64,000 nt of DNA from Acidobacteriota bacterium (GTDB lineage Bacteria > Acidobacteriota > Blastocatellia > RBC074): positions 62,001 through 126,000 of the forward strand of contig JAFDVI010000019.1 in the NCBI GenBank assembly GCA_018269055.1, read 5' to 3'. Under the pieces are notes generated by a model. It made no database searches, had not been told where the DNA came from, and saw only the letters and a list, made by a program, of their open reading frames with translations. Both the position numbers and the translations under genes were made by a program. Shown here in pieces: positions 34,132-43,287 of this stretch (positions within the stretch are counted from its first letter, which is position 1; every line of letters starts with the position of its first letter).

Positions 34132-34289
34132 GCGGCGGCTGAATTTAGCCGTGGGTGAAGCCCACGGGAAGCAAGCCAATTTATCCCTCGTCGCGTCAGC
34201 GACTACTGAATTCAATCGTCGCTGACGCGACGAGAAATTCTTCTTTTATTTCCCCGGCGTTGAAACGCCGGGCTAAAATCAGCCGCCGC
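34132..34289. repeat. Palindromic repeat, family A copy 3
   Basis: The outer pair is GCGGCGGCTGAATTTAGCC (34132-34150) and GGCTAAAATCAGCCGCCGC (34271-34289), 18 of 19 paired. The inner perfect 16-bp pair is TCGTCGCGTCAGCGAC (34188) and its complement (34218-34233). Short hairpins CGTGGG/CCCACG and CCCCGGCG/CGCCGGG sit between. It fills the 289-bp gap between the permease and FAH genes. Confidence 0.8.
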
Positions 34290-34358
34290 TAAGGCGGCGA
34301 AGAAAAGATCGCAGTTACGTTTGAAAATGGCGGTTGAATGCGGATGTTTCCGAATGTT

Positions 34359-35327
34359 TTATGCTTCGGCGGTTTCCACGCGCCGCCGTTGAAATTCGTC
34401 AAAGGTCACGGCCAGCACGATGACTGAGCCGATCACGATCTTTTGGATGAACGGAGAAATTTGCAGCAGGTTTCCGCCATTGGCCAGCACGCCCATAATC
34501 AGCGAACCGATAATCGTGCCGACGACGGTGCCTTGCCCACCGCTCAAACTGCCGCCGCCGATGACGACTGCGGCAATGACATTCAGTTCATAACCTTCGC
34601 CTGCATTCGGTTGACCGGTGACGGTTCGCGACGTGTCAATCGCGCCAGCCAATCCGGCCAGCGCGCCGAGAATCGTGTAGTAAAGAATCTGGTAGCGTGT
34701 GACGCGAATGCCTGCGTAGCGGGCGGCTTCGATATTGCTGCCCATCGCGTAACAAAACCGTCCGAGTTGTGTGCTGCTCAACACGAAATGAACAATCAGC
34801 GCGATGGCGACGACCATCAATAGCGGCAGGGGAATGGAGCCGAACAGATTTTTTTCTGCCAGATAGCCAGCGCTTTGCGGCAATCCGACGACGGCGTTGC
34901 CTTCGCAAAGGTACAACGCCAGTCCGCGATAAATTCCCATTCCGCCAAGCGTGACGATAAAAGCAGGAATCTTCAGGGCTGAAATTGCCGCTCCATTGAC
35001 CAGGCCGCTGGCAGCGCCGACCAGCACGCAAACCAGAAAGCCCACAGCCGCTGGCATCCCGCCTTTGACCATCGCCATTGAGCCAACGACTCCGGCCAAA
35101 CCGACGATGGAGCCGACGGAAAGATCAATGCCGCCCGACACCATCACCATCGTCATTCCCATGGCCATAATGGTGATGACTGCGGTTTGCCGTGCAATCG
35201 CCGCTAAGTTGCCGGAAGTGATGAATTTTGGGTCCTGCCCCAACACAAAGTATTCCGCCAGCGGAATCAAGGCGCATAACACGATCAGACTGATGAACGG
35301 CAAGAAGCGTTTAAGCCACTCTGACAT
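34359..35327 (-). CDS. Sugar ABC transporter permease (RbsC/XylH-like)
   Basis: A 322-residue inner-membrane permease with about eight to ten hydrophobic spans. Family landmarks include TVITIMAMGMTMVMVSGGID, LSVGSIVGLAGV, the central YAMGSNIEAARYAGI with the GSN motif and VIAAVVIGGGSLSGGQGT near the C-terminus. These transporters need an ATPase of the RbsA type and a periplasmic binding protein, but neither is present within this window, so the permease is an orphan here. It may work with subunits encoded elsewhere. A family A repeat separates it from the FAH gene downstream. Confidence 0.88.
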   Translation of the reverse strand: MSEWLKRFLPFISLIVLCALIPLAEYFVLGQDPKFITSGNLAAIARQTAVITIMAMGMTMVMVSGGIDLSVGSIVGLAGVVGSMAMVKGGMPAAVGFLVCVLVGAASGLVNGAAISALKIPAFIVTLGGMGIYRGLALYLCEGNAVVGLPQSAGYLAEKNLFGSIPLPLLMVVAIALIVHFVLSSTQLGRFCYAMGSNIEAARYAGIRVTRYQILYYTILGALAGLAGAIDTSRTVTGQPNAGEGYELNVIAAVVIGGGSLSGGQGTVVGTIIGSLIMGVLANGGNLLQISPFIQKIVIGSVIVLAVTFDEFQRRRVETAEA

Positions 35328-35455
35328 AAAGTCCTGTTTGATTTGGAAGTTGGATAAGTCGTGAGCGAGTCGGCAACTTACGGTAGGGATTCAATCTAGT
35401 CAAGGGCAGCATACGGGCGCAAGGATGAAGCGCTTGCGCCCAAAAGTCCGACAAA

Positions 35456-36532
35456 TTATTCCACCCAATCGGCAATGAATACGTTGGTGTCGCCTTGTTT
35501 GGCGGCATTGCGGTTTGAGCAGAAGACGAGTTTTTTGCCGTCCGGCGAAAACATCGGAAAGCCGTCAAAGGTGTCATTGAGCGTAATCCGCTCCAATCCT
35601 GTGCCATCAATGTTGATGGCGTACAGGTCAAAGTTGCGACCACGCGGGTCGTCAATGTTTGAGGAAAAGATGATCCGTTTGTTGTTCAGGAAGAAGAAGG
35701 GCGCGAAATTGGCCTTGCCGTTATTGGTGACGCGGCGTTTACCCGAACCATCCGGATTCATCACCCACAGGTCCAGCTTGGTCGGGCGGATCATGTTTTC
35801 TTTCAGCAATGAAGTGTAATCCGCTTTTTCGGCTTCGGTTTCGGGATGGAAAGCACGATAGACAATCAGTTTGCCGTCGTAACTCCAAAACGGCCCGCCG
35901 TCATAGCCCAATTCGTTCGTCAGCTTCTTCACGTTCTTGCCGTTTTTGTCCATCGTGTAAATGTCCAAATCGCCGTCCCGCAAACTGGTGAAGACAATCG
36001 TGCCATCCCGTCGAATCGTGGCTTCGGCGTCGTAGCGGTCTGTTGTGGTCAACGGCTTTGGATTCGATCCGTCCAGGTTGGCTTTGAATATGTCAAAGCC
36101 GGGATACAACGCCCAAACATAGCCTTTGGAAAAATCCGGCTTGGGCGGGCATTTCGGATCGGCTTTGAATGTCGAAGCGTAGACGATGGATTTCTTGTCC
36201 GGCGTGAAGTACGAACAAGTCGTTTTTCCTTCGCCGTTCGACAACATTTTCATGTTCGATCCATCCAGGTTCATCGAAAAGATCTGGTCGCAACCGTCGC
36301 CTTTCACCGCGCGCTGGAAAATCAACTTTTTGCCATCCTGAGAAAAATAGGCTTCGGCATTTTCACCTTCGAAGGTGAGTTGTTTGATGTTCGCCAAGTG
36401 TTTTTCACCAGCAACTTTCAAGTCCTTGGTCGGAGTATTTTGCTGTTGCGTTGACACCGCATTTCCTGAAAAGGAAATAAAGCCATAGGCTGCGGCACAG
36501 AAAAGCAAAATCAAGCACGTGATCGTTCGCAT
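35456..36532 (-). CDS. Exported PD40/TolB-like propeller protein
   Basis: A 358-residue protein starting MRTITCLILLF after GGAG; a signal peptide leads the chain. Repeated PD40 blades follow: TFEGENAEAYFSQDGKKLIF, CSYFTPDKKSIVYASTF, GGPFWSYDGKLIVYRAF and GFPMFSPDGKKLVFCSN, each with the SxDGKxxxF core. This builds a beta-propeller used in protein or ligand binding. There is no catalytic domain, unlike the S9 peptidase earlier in the window. It is a single gene, 81 bp after pnp on the same strand but with its own ribosome binding site. Confidence 0.85.
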   Translation of the reverse strand: MRTITCLILLFCAAAYGFISFSGNAVSTQQQNTPTKDLKVAGEKHLANIKQLTFEGENAEAYFSQDGKKLIFQRAVKGDGCDQIFSMNLDGSNMKMLSNGEGKTTCSYFTPDKKSIVYASTFKADPKCPPKPDFSKGYVWALYPGFDIFKANLDGSNPKPLTTTDRYDAEATIRRDGTIVFTSLRDGDLDIYTMDKNGKNVKKLTNELGYDGGPFWSYDGKLIVYRAFHPETEAEKADYTSLLKENMIRPTKLDLWVMNPDGSGKRRVTNNGKANFAPFFFLNNKRIIFSSNIDDPRGRNFDLYAINIDGTGLERITLNDTFDGFPMFSPDGKKLVFCSNRNAAKQGDTNVFIADWVE

Positions 36533-36613
36533 AATTTCTCCTGCAAGAAGCAAGTGGGACAATTCGCTAGAAATTGTCCCACTGATCGGGGTTATTTGAC
36601 TTCCGATTTGACC

Positions 36614-38761
36614 TCAGTCTTCATCGTCGTCGTGGTTGGTTCGGCGATTGCCTCGGCCTTCTTTGCCGCCGCCTTTCTTTTCATTGAGCAGCGCCTTTCG
36701 GCTCAAGCGAATCTTGTTGCCTTCAATGCCGATGCATTTGACCATGATTTGCTGGCCTTCGGTCAGCTCATCTCGAACGTCGCGGACGCGATAATCGGCG
36801 ATTTCCGAAACGTGCAGCAATCCGTCAAGGCCTGGCAGAATTTCAATGAAAGCACCGAAATCCACGATTCGCGAAACCGTACCGAGATAGGTCTTGCCGA
36901 TTTCTGCCTCCGCCGTCAATTCGCGAATGATCTGCATGGCCATTTCACCGGCTTCACCGTTGGCGGTTGCGATGGAAATACGTCCGGAATCTTCCACATC
37001 AATTTTCGCGCCGGTGCGCTCGACGATGGATTTGATCATCTTGCCACCTGGGCCAATGACGTCGCGAATCTTGTCGGGATTGATCTGCATGGTCATGATT
37101 CTAGGCGCGTATTTGCTCAGCTCCTGGCGAGGTTCAGCAATCACCTCGGCCATTTTGTCCAAAATGAACATGCGGCCTTTTTTCGCCTGTTCCAGAGCAT
37201 CAGCCAGAATTTGCGGATTCAATCCCGTAATCTTGATGTCCATTTGCAGAGCCGTGATGCCGTTGCGCGTTCCAGCGACTTTGAAATCCATGTCGCCATA
37301 ATGATCTTCAGCTCCGGCGATATCGGTCAGGATGGCGAATTTCTTTTCTTCCATCACCAAACCCATCGCGACGCCTGCAACCGGAGCTTTCATCGGAACA
37401 CCGGCATCCATCATCGCCAAGCAGCCGCCGCAAACCGTCGCCATCGAAGACGAACCGTTTGATTCCGTGATGTCCGATACCACGCGAACGACATACGGAA
37501 ACTCGGATTCATCCGGCATGACGGCATCCAACGCGCGATGCGCCAAAGCTCCGTGGCCGATTTCGCGGCGACCAGGACTGCCGGTTCGACCGGTTTCACC
37601 AACCGAAAACGGCGGGAAGTTGTAATTGAGCATGAAACGGCGTTTGAATTCGCCGGTTTCTAAATTGTCCAGATATTGAACGTCCTGCGACGTTCCCAAC
37701 GTCGAAGTGACCAGCGCCTGCGTTTCGCCGCGCGTGAACAACGAGGAACCGTGTGTGCGCGGCAAAATGCCGGCTTCAATGGAAATCGGGCGAATTTCCG
37801 AAAACCGGCGTCCATCGGGACGGCGACGGTTGTTCAGAATATCATCGCGGAAAATGGCTTCTTTCAGATGGTCGAACAGCACGCCTGCTTCAGCGCGAAC
37901 TTCCGGCTTATCTTCCGGGTAACCTTCGATGACTTTCTTTTTCAGGTCGTCAATCGCCGTATAGCTTTCCAGCTTGGTTTTATTTTGGACGTTGAGCGCA
38001 TCGCGCATATCGCCCGTGTATTTTTCAGCGATTTCACGCAGCAACGTTTCGTTGACCGGTTTGGGTTGAAACTCACGTTTTTTGATGCCCATTGCCTCGA
38101 ACATAGAACGTTGCAGTTGGCAGAGTTTTTTGATTTCGCCGTGCGCGAACAGCAGGGCTTCGAGCATCACTTCTTCGCTAACTTCCTTTGCTCCGGCCTC
38201 GACCATCACAATGGCTTCTTCGCTGCCCGCAACGATCAGATTGAGCAGAGAATTGCGCAGCTCTTCATAGGTTGGATTGACGACGTATTTGCCTTCGACC
38301 AGGCCAACGCGAACGCCTGCAATCGGGTTGTGGAACGGAATATCCGATAAATATAGCGCCGCTGAGGCTCCGGTAATAGAAAGCACATCCGGTTCGTTTT
38401 CATCATCAGCCGAAATCACCATCGAAATGATTTGAGTTTCGTGTTGGTAACCTTCGGGAAACAGCGGACGGATGGGACGATCTGTCAGGCGGGAAGTCAA
38501 AATTTCTTTTTCTGAGGGGCGACCTTCACGTTTGAAATAACCTCCCGGAATGCGTCCGGCGGCGTAACCATATTCTCGATAATCAACAGTCAGCGGAAAA
38601 AAATCTGCGCCTTCTCTTGGTTTGCGTGCAGAAACGGCTGTGATCAGCACAACAGTTTCCCCTTGCTGAACCAGCACCGCGCCGTCAGCCTGTTTTGCAA
38701 TACGGCCGGTTTCAATTGAAAACTCTCGACCGCCTAAATTGATGCCTTGTTTCAGAAACAT
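36614..38761 (-). CDS. pnp: Polynucleotide phosphorylase
   Basis: A 715-residue 3'-to-5' exoribonuclease of the RNA degradosome, starting MFLKQGINLGGREFSIETG; GGAG precedes this ATG. Two RNase PH domains flank the helical linker: the first contains RKPREGADFFPLTVDYREYG, the second FSVGETGRTGSPGRREIGHG and VSDITESNGSSSM. A KH domain follows with the GPGG loop (IRDVIGPGGKMIKSIVERTG), then an S1 domain ending RKALLNEKKGGG. It is transcribed behind rpsO as in most bacteria, but the 438-bp spacer with a terminator implies partial read-through or its own promoter. Pnp autoregulation via this leader is known in E. coli; whether it occurs here is unknown. Confidence 0.97.
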   Translation of the reverse strand: MFLKQGINLGGREFSIETGRIAKQADGAVLVQQGETVVLITAVSARKPREGADFFPLTVDYREYGYAAGRIPGGYFKREGRPSEKEILTSRLTDRPIRPLFPEGYQHETQIISMVISADDENEPDVLSITGASAALYLSDIPFHNPIAGVRVGLVEGKYVVNPTYEELRNSLLNLIVAGSEEAIVMVEAGAKEVSEEVMLEALLFAHGEIKKLCQLQRSMFEAMGIKKREFQPKPVNETLLREIAEKYTGDMRDALNVQNKTKLESYTAIDDLKKKVIEGYPEDKPEVRAEAGVLFDHLKEAIFRDDILNNRRRPDGRRFSEIRPISIEAGILPRTHGSSLFTRGETQALVTSTLGTSQDVQYLDNLETGEFKRRFMLNYNFPPFSVGETGRTGSPGRREIGHGALAHRALDAVMPDESEFPYVVRVVSDITESNGSSSMATVCGGCLAMMDAGVPMKAPVAGVAMGLVMEEKKFAILTDIAGAEDHYGDMDFKVAGTRNGITALQMDIKITGLNPQILADALEQAKKGRMFILDKMAEVIAEPRQELSKYAPRIMTMQINPDKIRDVIGPGGKMIKSIVERTGAKIDVEDSGRISIATANGEAGEMAMQIIRELTAEAEIGKTYLGTVSRIVDFGAFIEILPGLDGLLHVSEIADYRVRDVRDELTEGQQIMVKCIGIEGNKIRLSRKALLNEKKGGGKEGRGNRRTNHDDDED

Positions 38762-39199
38762 CTTTATCTCTCCTCTTAACAACAATGGCGATTGAATGTT
38801 GAATGACAAGTTGTGTTTACCAGCCGGTCAACTCAATCACCGCAAACGACAAAGCGCCACAAGCACAGACTTTGGACACAACGTCTCAATGTCGCACTGT
38901 GGCGGGTGATGGGAAGTAAACTTGTTATGTTTGACGGGATTGTCTGAACTCTCTGTCACTATGGGCGACCCCGAAAACGGGCAGCCAGTTGGTGATGGTG
39001 GCGCTGAGGGCATCCGAAAAGTCACACCTGATTCGGATGAAGTCATTCGGCTTCCTTGGCCTAACGGGTAGTCAGGCAGCCTTCTCGGACATTTCGTGGA
39101 GCATCAGGTGAAAAGCCAGAGTTAGGAAGCGCGTGCCGTCACGTTCGGCTGCACAGCAAAAACGGCGTCTCACCGGAGACGCCGCTGAATCCTGCAAAC
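38762..39199. other. rpsO-pnp intergenic region
   Basis: 438 bp between the two genes. It contains the rpsO terminator at its right end. The remainder has no convincing reading frame: a 69-codon frame at 38837-39046 lacks a ribosome binding site and has Pro/Ser-rich, database-unlike composition. No recognised riboswitch was seen. Confidence 0.6.
39158..39184 (-). terminator. Intrinsic terminator of rpsO
   Basis: On the minus strand a 9-bp stem CGGCGTCTC/GAGACGCCG with a 4-base loop is followed by a run of five T. It lies 15 bp after the rpsO stop codon. Confidence 0.9.
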
Positions 39200-39469
39200 T
39201 TATTTTCTCAGACCTAGACGATTGATCAATTCATGATACCGATTAATGTCCGTGCTCTTGAGATACTCCAACATTTTCCGACGCTGTTGTACCAGCTTGA
39301 GCAAGCCACGGCGCGAGTGGTGATCTTTCTTGTGGGTTTTAAAGTGTTCTTGCAGTTCAAGGATACGCGTCGTCATCAGTGCAACTTGCACTTCTGGGGA
39401 GCCAGTATCACTGCCGTGCGTCTTGTACTGAGAGATAATGCCTAATTTAGCCTCTTTTGCTAAAGCCAT
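39200..39469 (-). CDS. rpsO: 30S ribosomal protein S15
   Basis: An 89-residue protein, the standard length for S15. The sequence shows the conserved [17 protein letters not shown] block, then the helices with [20 protein letters not shown] and the C-terminal [19 protein letters not shown]. It binds the central domain of 16S rRNA during 30S assembly. The ATG was chosen at [10 protein letters not shown]; a longer frame to 39550 runs into the promoter. Upstream is a good sigma70-like promoter and downstream an intrinsic terminator and pnp. Confidence 0.97.
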   Translation of the reverse strand: MALAKEAKLGIISQYKTHGSDTGSPEVQVALMTTRILELQEHFKTHKKDHHSRRGLLKLVQQRRKMLEYLKSTDINRYHELINRLGLRK

Positions 39470-39528
39470 TGGAACTTCTTCTTTCCTCCGAAGATGGTTT
39501 ATTTGATCTTGTCGAAATTTGAGGCGCG

Positions 39529-39557
39529 AGCGTAGCAAAGCGATCACCAAAGTTCAA
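39529..39557 (-). promoter_or_regulatory. Sigma70-type promoter of rpsO
   Basis: On the minus strand TTGAAC is followed by a 17-bp spacer and TACGCT. It lies 60 bp ahead of the rpsO ATG. Confidence 0.55.
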
Positions 39558-39918
39558 GCCTTTAGAATGACTTGGCCGAAGTTGCGCTCTTGCGTAAACA
39601 ACTCGCCTTGGATTTGTCCCTCCGAAGATTGTTTCCTACTTTTCGCGTAGGCACATTTTGCTTGTCTGTTACCGCAGCCCGACAAAGCAAGGTATTTGTT
39701 AGCTTGCGAGCCATTAAAATGCCAGAAAAAGCTGAAAATTTATCTTTTTTTGAGGGGGGTGGCGTTACTATTTTGATCGTCTTGCAGTAAGATCACGCGC
39801 GCGGTCAAATGATTAAGAAAGAATATTGGATTCAGCAGTACATCAGTCTCTTAATCAATGAATGAATGAAGCCATTTAGTTTAATTAAGTGCACTCCCCA
39901 GAAAAAACAGATTCGGAT

Positions 39919-40048
39919 TGTCACGACCTCCTAACCATCAATGAGGTCGCGACACAAGTAGGGCTGACCGAAGCTGGTCACATGAATGGTGTGACTGTGT
40001 CAGGGGTGGCCGGAAGCACCATTCATAGTATCCGGATTCGTCAGCCCT
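39919..40048. ncRNA. Structured element, tandem unit 1
   Basis: A hairpin (TGTCACGACCTC with GAGGTCGCGACA, 11 of 12 pairs), the linker CAAGTA, then a nested three-stem arm. Outer stem GGGCTGAC (39961) pairs with GTCAGCCC (40040-40047); middle stem ATGAATGGTG (39982) pairs with CACCATTCAT (40017-40026); the inner hairpin is GTCA-GGGG-TGGC (40000-40009). Unit 2 at 40078 has the same order and spacing with different but matching stem sequences. Strand is uncertain; there is A6 on the left flank and T6 on the right. Confidence 0.6.
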
Positions 40049-40077
40049 TTCGAAAAGAACACTCACTGAAAAGGTTT

Positions 40078-40196
40078 GCTGCGCAACAATTGCGCGGCGC
40101 AAGTTGGGCTGGCGATGGTTATCGCTGAGCGGTTTTGAGGTTGCCAGGGGTGGCAGACTGAACCGCTCAGGCAGATAAACTCGCCAGCCCATTTTT
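40078..40196. ncRNA. Structured element, tandem unit 2
   Basis: A hairpin GCTGCGCAA-CAA-TTGCGCGGC, the linker GCAAGTT, then outer stem GGGCTGGCGA (40106) with TCGCCAGCCC (40181-40190), middle stem CTGAGCGGTT (40125) with AACCGCTCAG (40161-40170), and the inner hairpin GCCA-GGGG-TGGC (40144-40153). ATTTTTT follows the outer stem, as in an intrinsic terminator on the plus strand. It lies 88 bp before the next plus-strand gene and is a paralogue of unit 1. The rest of the 815-bp gap (39558-39918 and 40197-40284) shows no genes. Confidence 0.6.
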
Positions 40197-40284
40197 TATG
40201 GTTTCGATGAAGGAATCTATGAAGAGTGTTACTGACGGTTTCAAGCTTCTCAGCTTTGGTTTTTGGGGGTAAACTCTTTTCACT

Positions 40285-40557
40285 ATGGATGAAAGAGATT
40301 TTTATACCGAAAAGCAGGAAACCAAGACGGCCACTTATTCTTGTCCGAAGTGTCGTCAAAGCTATGAATTTCAAATCCGCTGGCTTCGGCGTTCGAGAAA
40401 GCGTGAGTTGCCGCGTGGGGCCAGCGAGCTTGATCGCGCAAAGTTTGCCAAGGCTCGTGATTATATGGTGCGCGTGGACGATATGATTTTCTGTCCGAAT
40501 CCACGTTGCCGGGCGCGGTTTGAGATTCCAAACTCTCAAACCGTTGTTTTCATTTGA
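40285..40557 (+). CDS. Small zinc-ribbon protein
   Basis: A 90-residue protein. Two Cys pairs, CPKC at about 20-23 and CPNPRC at about 71-76, enclose a basic segment (RWLRRSRKRELPRGASELDR), a layout like zinc-ribbon or RNA-binding proteins. The ribosome binding site is weak, which lowers confidence in the exact start. It lies 88 bp after the tandem structured element and 15 bp before the next gene, so it may be the first gene of a two-gene unit controlled by that element. No named family is recognised. Confidence 0.7.
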   Translation: MDERDFYTEKQETKTATYSCPKCRQSYEFQIRWLRRSRKRELPRGASELDRAKFAKARDYMVRVDDMIFCPNPRCRARFEIPNSQTVVFI

Positions 40558-40572
40558 CCCGTAAAAATTGCA

Positions 40573-40860
40573 ATGACCATCGAAGCATTTGAAGCGAGTT
40601 TGACTGGCGCTGCGCCGCCTGTCGGGTTGTCGGCATATCTGCATGCGCTCTGGCATGACGGCGCGGGCGATTGGGATCAGGCGCACAAAATTGTTCAGGA
40701 TATTGAAACCGAGCAGGCCTCTGCAATTCACGCCTATCTGCATCGCAAGGAAGGCGATGAAAGCAACGCTCGTTACTGGTATGGTCGGGCGGGAAGATCC
40801 TTTCCGGTGGGTAAAACGCTTGACGACGAATGGAAAGCGCTCGTCAGCGAATTCTTGTAA
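40573..40860 (+). CDS. Conserved small hypothetical protein
   Basis: A 95-residue protein starting MTIEAFEASLTG, 15 bp after the preceding zinc-ribbon gene. It is helical with a distinctive Trp/His-rich middle: GLSAYLHALWHDGAGDWDQAH, then IHAYLHRKEGDESNARYWYG. Similar short proteins occur in Acidobacteria, to my recollection, always annotated as hypothetical. There is no signal peptide or membrane span. The helix-turn-helix pairing and GDWDQAH resemble a single TPR-like repeat pair. Function unknown. Confidence 0.75.
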   Translation: MTIEAFEASLTGAAPPVGLSAYLHALWHDGAGDWDQAHKIVQDIETEQASAIHAYLHRKEGDESNARYWYGRAGRSFPVGKTLDDEWKALVSEFL

Positions 40861-40894
40861 GCAAATCAATCCAACCTTTCAGTGAATCAGATTT

Positions 40895-43189
40895 ATGAAG
40901 CACGCACGATTGCTCAAACTTGCGGGTTTGATGGCGGCACTGTTGTTACTGGCATTCTCCAAAACGCAAACTGCCAGTTCACAAATACTATCTACAAACA
41001 AAAAACCTTACTGGGCTTTTGTGAAGCCGGTTCGCCCAACTACCCCTTCAGTCAAAAATCAAGGCTGGATTCGTACGCCTATAGATGCTTTCGTTTTGGC
41101 CAAGCTGGAAGAAAAAGGATTGCAGCCCTCGCCGCCTGCCGATAAACGCACGCTGCTTCGACGAGTGACGTTTGACCTGACGGGATTGCCGCCTACACCC
41201 CTAGAAATCAGCGCTTTTCTCGCCGACAAATCGTCGAACGCGTATGAAAAAGTTGTAGATCAGTTGTTGGCTTCGCCGCATTACGGGGAACGATGGGCGC
41301 AGCATTGGCTGGATGTTGTCCGATTCGGAGAAACCAACGGTTTTGAGTTGGACGCAGACCGCGAACAGGCTTGGCGCTATCGCGATTACGTGGTCAATTC
41401 GGTGAATGCCGATAAGCCTTACAACCAATTCCTTGTCGAACAGATTGCAGGCGATGAACTTGATCCGGAAAGTTTCGAAATGCGCGTGGCTACTGGATTT
41501 TTGCGAGCCGGGCCGCAGCACGTTGTTTCAGGGAATCTGGATAAAGCAGAACTGCGGCAGGAATGGCTGACCGAAGTGATGTTTGGCGTCGGCAATGGAA
41601 TTTTAGGGCTGACTGTTGGTTGCGCGCGATGCCATGACCACAAATTCGACCCAATTCCGCAAAACGATTTTTATCGGCTGCAGGCGTTTTTTGCCGCTTC
41701 TGACAATTTCGATTATCGGCATCCGACCAAAGAGCAGGAAAGCGCGTTTCAAACCGCGACGCGCGAGCAGCAGGAAAAGCTGAAGCCGATTCAGGATCAA
41801 ATTGCCGCCATTGAAAAGCCTTATAAAGACCGGTTGGTCGAGAAAAAGCGTGCTGCGTTGGAGCCTACATTCGCCAATGCATTGGCAAAAGACGATAAGT
41901 CACGAACTGATGAAGAAAAGCGGTTGGCCGCAGATGCAAGGCGAATGCTGAGCGTTCAATGGGATGAACTGGTGGCTTCGCTTTCGCCGGAAGACAAAGC
42001 CAGGCGCGCGGTTTTACGCCAGCAAATGCATCGCATCAATTTGTACGAACCAGAAGCGATTCCGCAGGCGCTATCGGTTGCCGACATTCTGCAACCCGTT
42101 CCGACAATGAACGTGCTCAAAGGCGGCAATCCGCATCGTTTGGGCGCGGAGGTTCAGCCCGGAGTTTTGTCGGCGATTGAAGGCAAGGACTTCAACCCGG
42201 AAATCACACCTGTAGGGAAATCAACGGGGCGACGATTGGCATTGGCGCGTTGGTTGACGAAGCCGGATCATCCATTGACCGCGCGCGTGATGGTAAACCG
42301 TTTGTGGCATTACCATTTTGGCAGAGGCATTGTGGCGACGCCGAACGATTTCGGGCGTAATGGGCAACAACCGACGCATCCTGAGTTGCTGGACTGGCTG
42401 GCGACGGAATTTGTTGCGCGCGGTTGGAGCCTGAAGCAGATGCACAAACTGATTGTGCTGTCGAACACGTATCAGCAATCCAGCCAGGGAAATTCAGACG
42501 CGGCGAAGGCTGATCCGGATAACAAGCTGCTTTGGCGAATGAACCGGCAACGGCTGGATGCAGAAGAAATCAGAGACGCTGTGCTGGCGGTTAACGGGAC
42601 GCTGAACGGTCAGCGAGGCGGCCCGCCGATTCGCGTGCCGCTTGATCCGGAAGTTTACGACACCATTTTTACCGAATATGAGCCGGATAATTTGTGGCCG
42701 GTTCACCCGGATGTTCGCCAGCACGCGCGGCGCAGTTTGTACCTGCTGCGCAAGCGCAACGTTCGATTGCCGATGCTGGCGGCGTTTGATTCGCCGGATA
42801 TGATGAATTCCTGTGGAGCACGCAGCGTCAGCGTTCACGCACTGCAATCGCTGACGTTGATGAACAGCGCGTTTATGCTCGAACAAAGCAAACTTCTTGC
42901 GCAGCGGTTGTTTGAGGAAACTGCTGGTGTCAAAACCGGACGGCAAGAAAAGATGATTGCCAAGTTGTTTGAATTGACTCTTGGCAGATTACCGAAAGCG
43001 GCTGAAGCGCAAATGGCGAAAACGTTTTTGAAAGAGCAGACAGTCATCCTTCGCCAGCGAATCGCTCGCGGTGAAACCGTAGCTCAGTTGAAAGAATTGA
43101 AGCCCGTGGTAGATGCGGCGACAGTGGCTGCCTGGGTTGATCTATGTCTTTCGACGTACAACTTGAACGAGTTTGTTTACTTGCGGTAA
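40895..43189 (+). CDS. DUF1549/DUF1553 (PSCyt2-PSD1) exported protein
   Basis: A 764-residue protein with a signal peptide. The PSCyt2/DUF1549 domain covers about 45-250 ([56 protein letters not shown] and [12 protein letters not shown]). PSD1/DUF1553 covers about 430-720 ([31 protein letters not shown] and [20 protein letters not shown]). Most relatives in Planctomycetes and Verrucomicrobia carry a cytochrome c domain ahead of these and are followed by a DUF1501 sulfatase-like gene; neither is here. A heme-like CARCH motif lies inside the first domain. Proposed roles are in degradation of complex substrates; activity is unknown. Confidence 0.9.
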   Translation: MKHARLLKLAGLMAALLLLAFSKTQTASSQILSTNKKPYWAFVKPVRPTTPSVKNQGWIRTPIDAFVLAKLEEKGLQPSPPADKRTLLRRVTFDLTGLPPTPLEISAFLADKSSNAYEKVVDQLLASPHYGERWAQHWLDVVRFGETNGFELDADREQAWRYRDYVVNSVNADKPYNQFLVEQIAGDELDPESFEMRVATGFLRAGPQHVVSGNLDKAELRQEWLTEVMFGVGNGILGLTVGCARCHDHKFDPIPQNDFYRLQAFFAASDNFDYRHPTKEQESAFQTATREQQEKLKPIQDQIAAIEKPYKDRLVEKKRAALEPTFANALAKDDKSRTDEEKRLAADARRMLSVQWDELVASLSPEDKARRAVLRQQMHRINLYEPEAIPQALSVADILQPVPTMNVLKGGNPHRLGAEVQPGVLSAIEGKDFNPEITPVGKSTGRRLALARWLTKPDHPLTARVMVNRLWHYHFGRGIVATPNDFGRNGQQPTHPELLDWLATEFVARGWSLKQMHKLIVLSNTYQQSSQGNSDAAKADPDNKLLWRMNRQRLDAEEIRDAVLAVNGTLNGQRGGPPIRVPLDPEVYDTIFTEYEPDNLWPVHPDVRQHARRSLYLLRKRNVRLPMLAAFDSPDMMNSCGARSVSVHALQSLTLMNSAFMLEQSKLLAQRLFEETAGVKTGRQEKMIAKLFELTLGRLPKAAEAQMAKTFLKEQTVILRQRIARGETVAQLKELKPVVDAATVAAWVDLCLSTYNLNEFVYLR

Positions 43190-43208
43190 ATCTGATTGAT
43201 TTTGAGAA

Positions 43209-43248
43209 AAACAGAAAAGGCAGTCCGAAAGACCTGCCTTTTCTGTTT
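43209..43248. terminator. Bidirectional terminator between convergent genes
   Basis: A 15-bp perfect stem AAACAGAAAAGGCAG/CTGCCTTTTCTGTTT with a 10-base loop, an A-run before it and T-runs after it on each strand. It separates the DUF1549/DUF1553 gene from the convergent TonB-domain gene. Confidence 0.85.
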
Positions 43249-43287
43249 GAAGCATTCCGCTGAAACGCATCAACGGCTTAGCGTGAA

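Noticed and set aside
38837..39046. A 69-codon minus-strand frame between rpsO and pnp
   Set aside because: No ribosome binding site, biased Ser/Pro composition, and it lies in a leader region; more likely non-coding.
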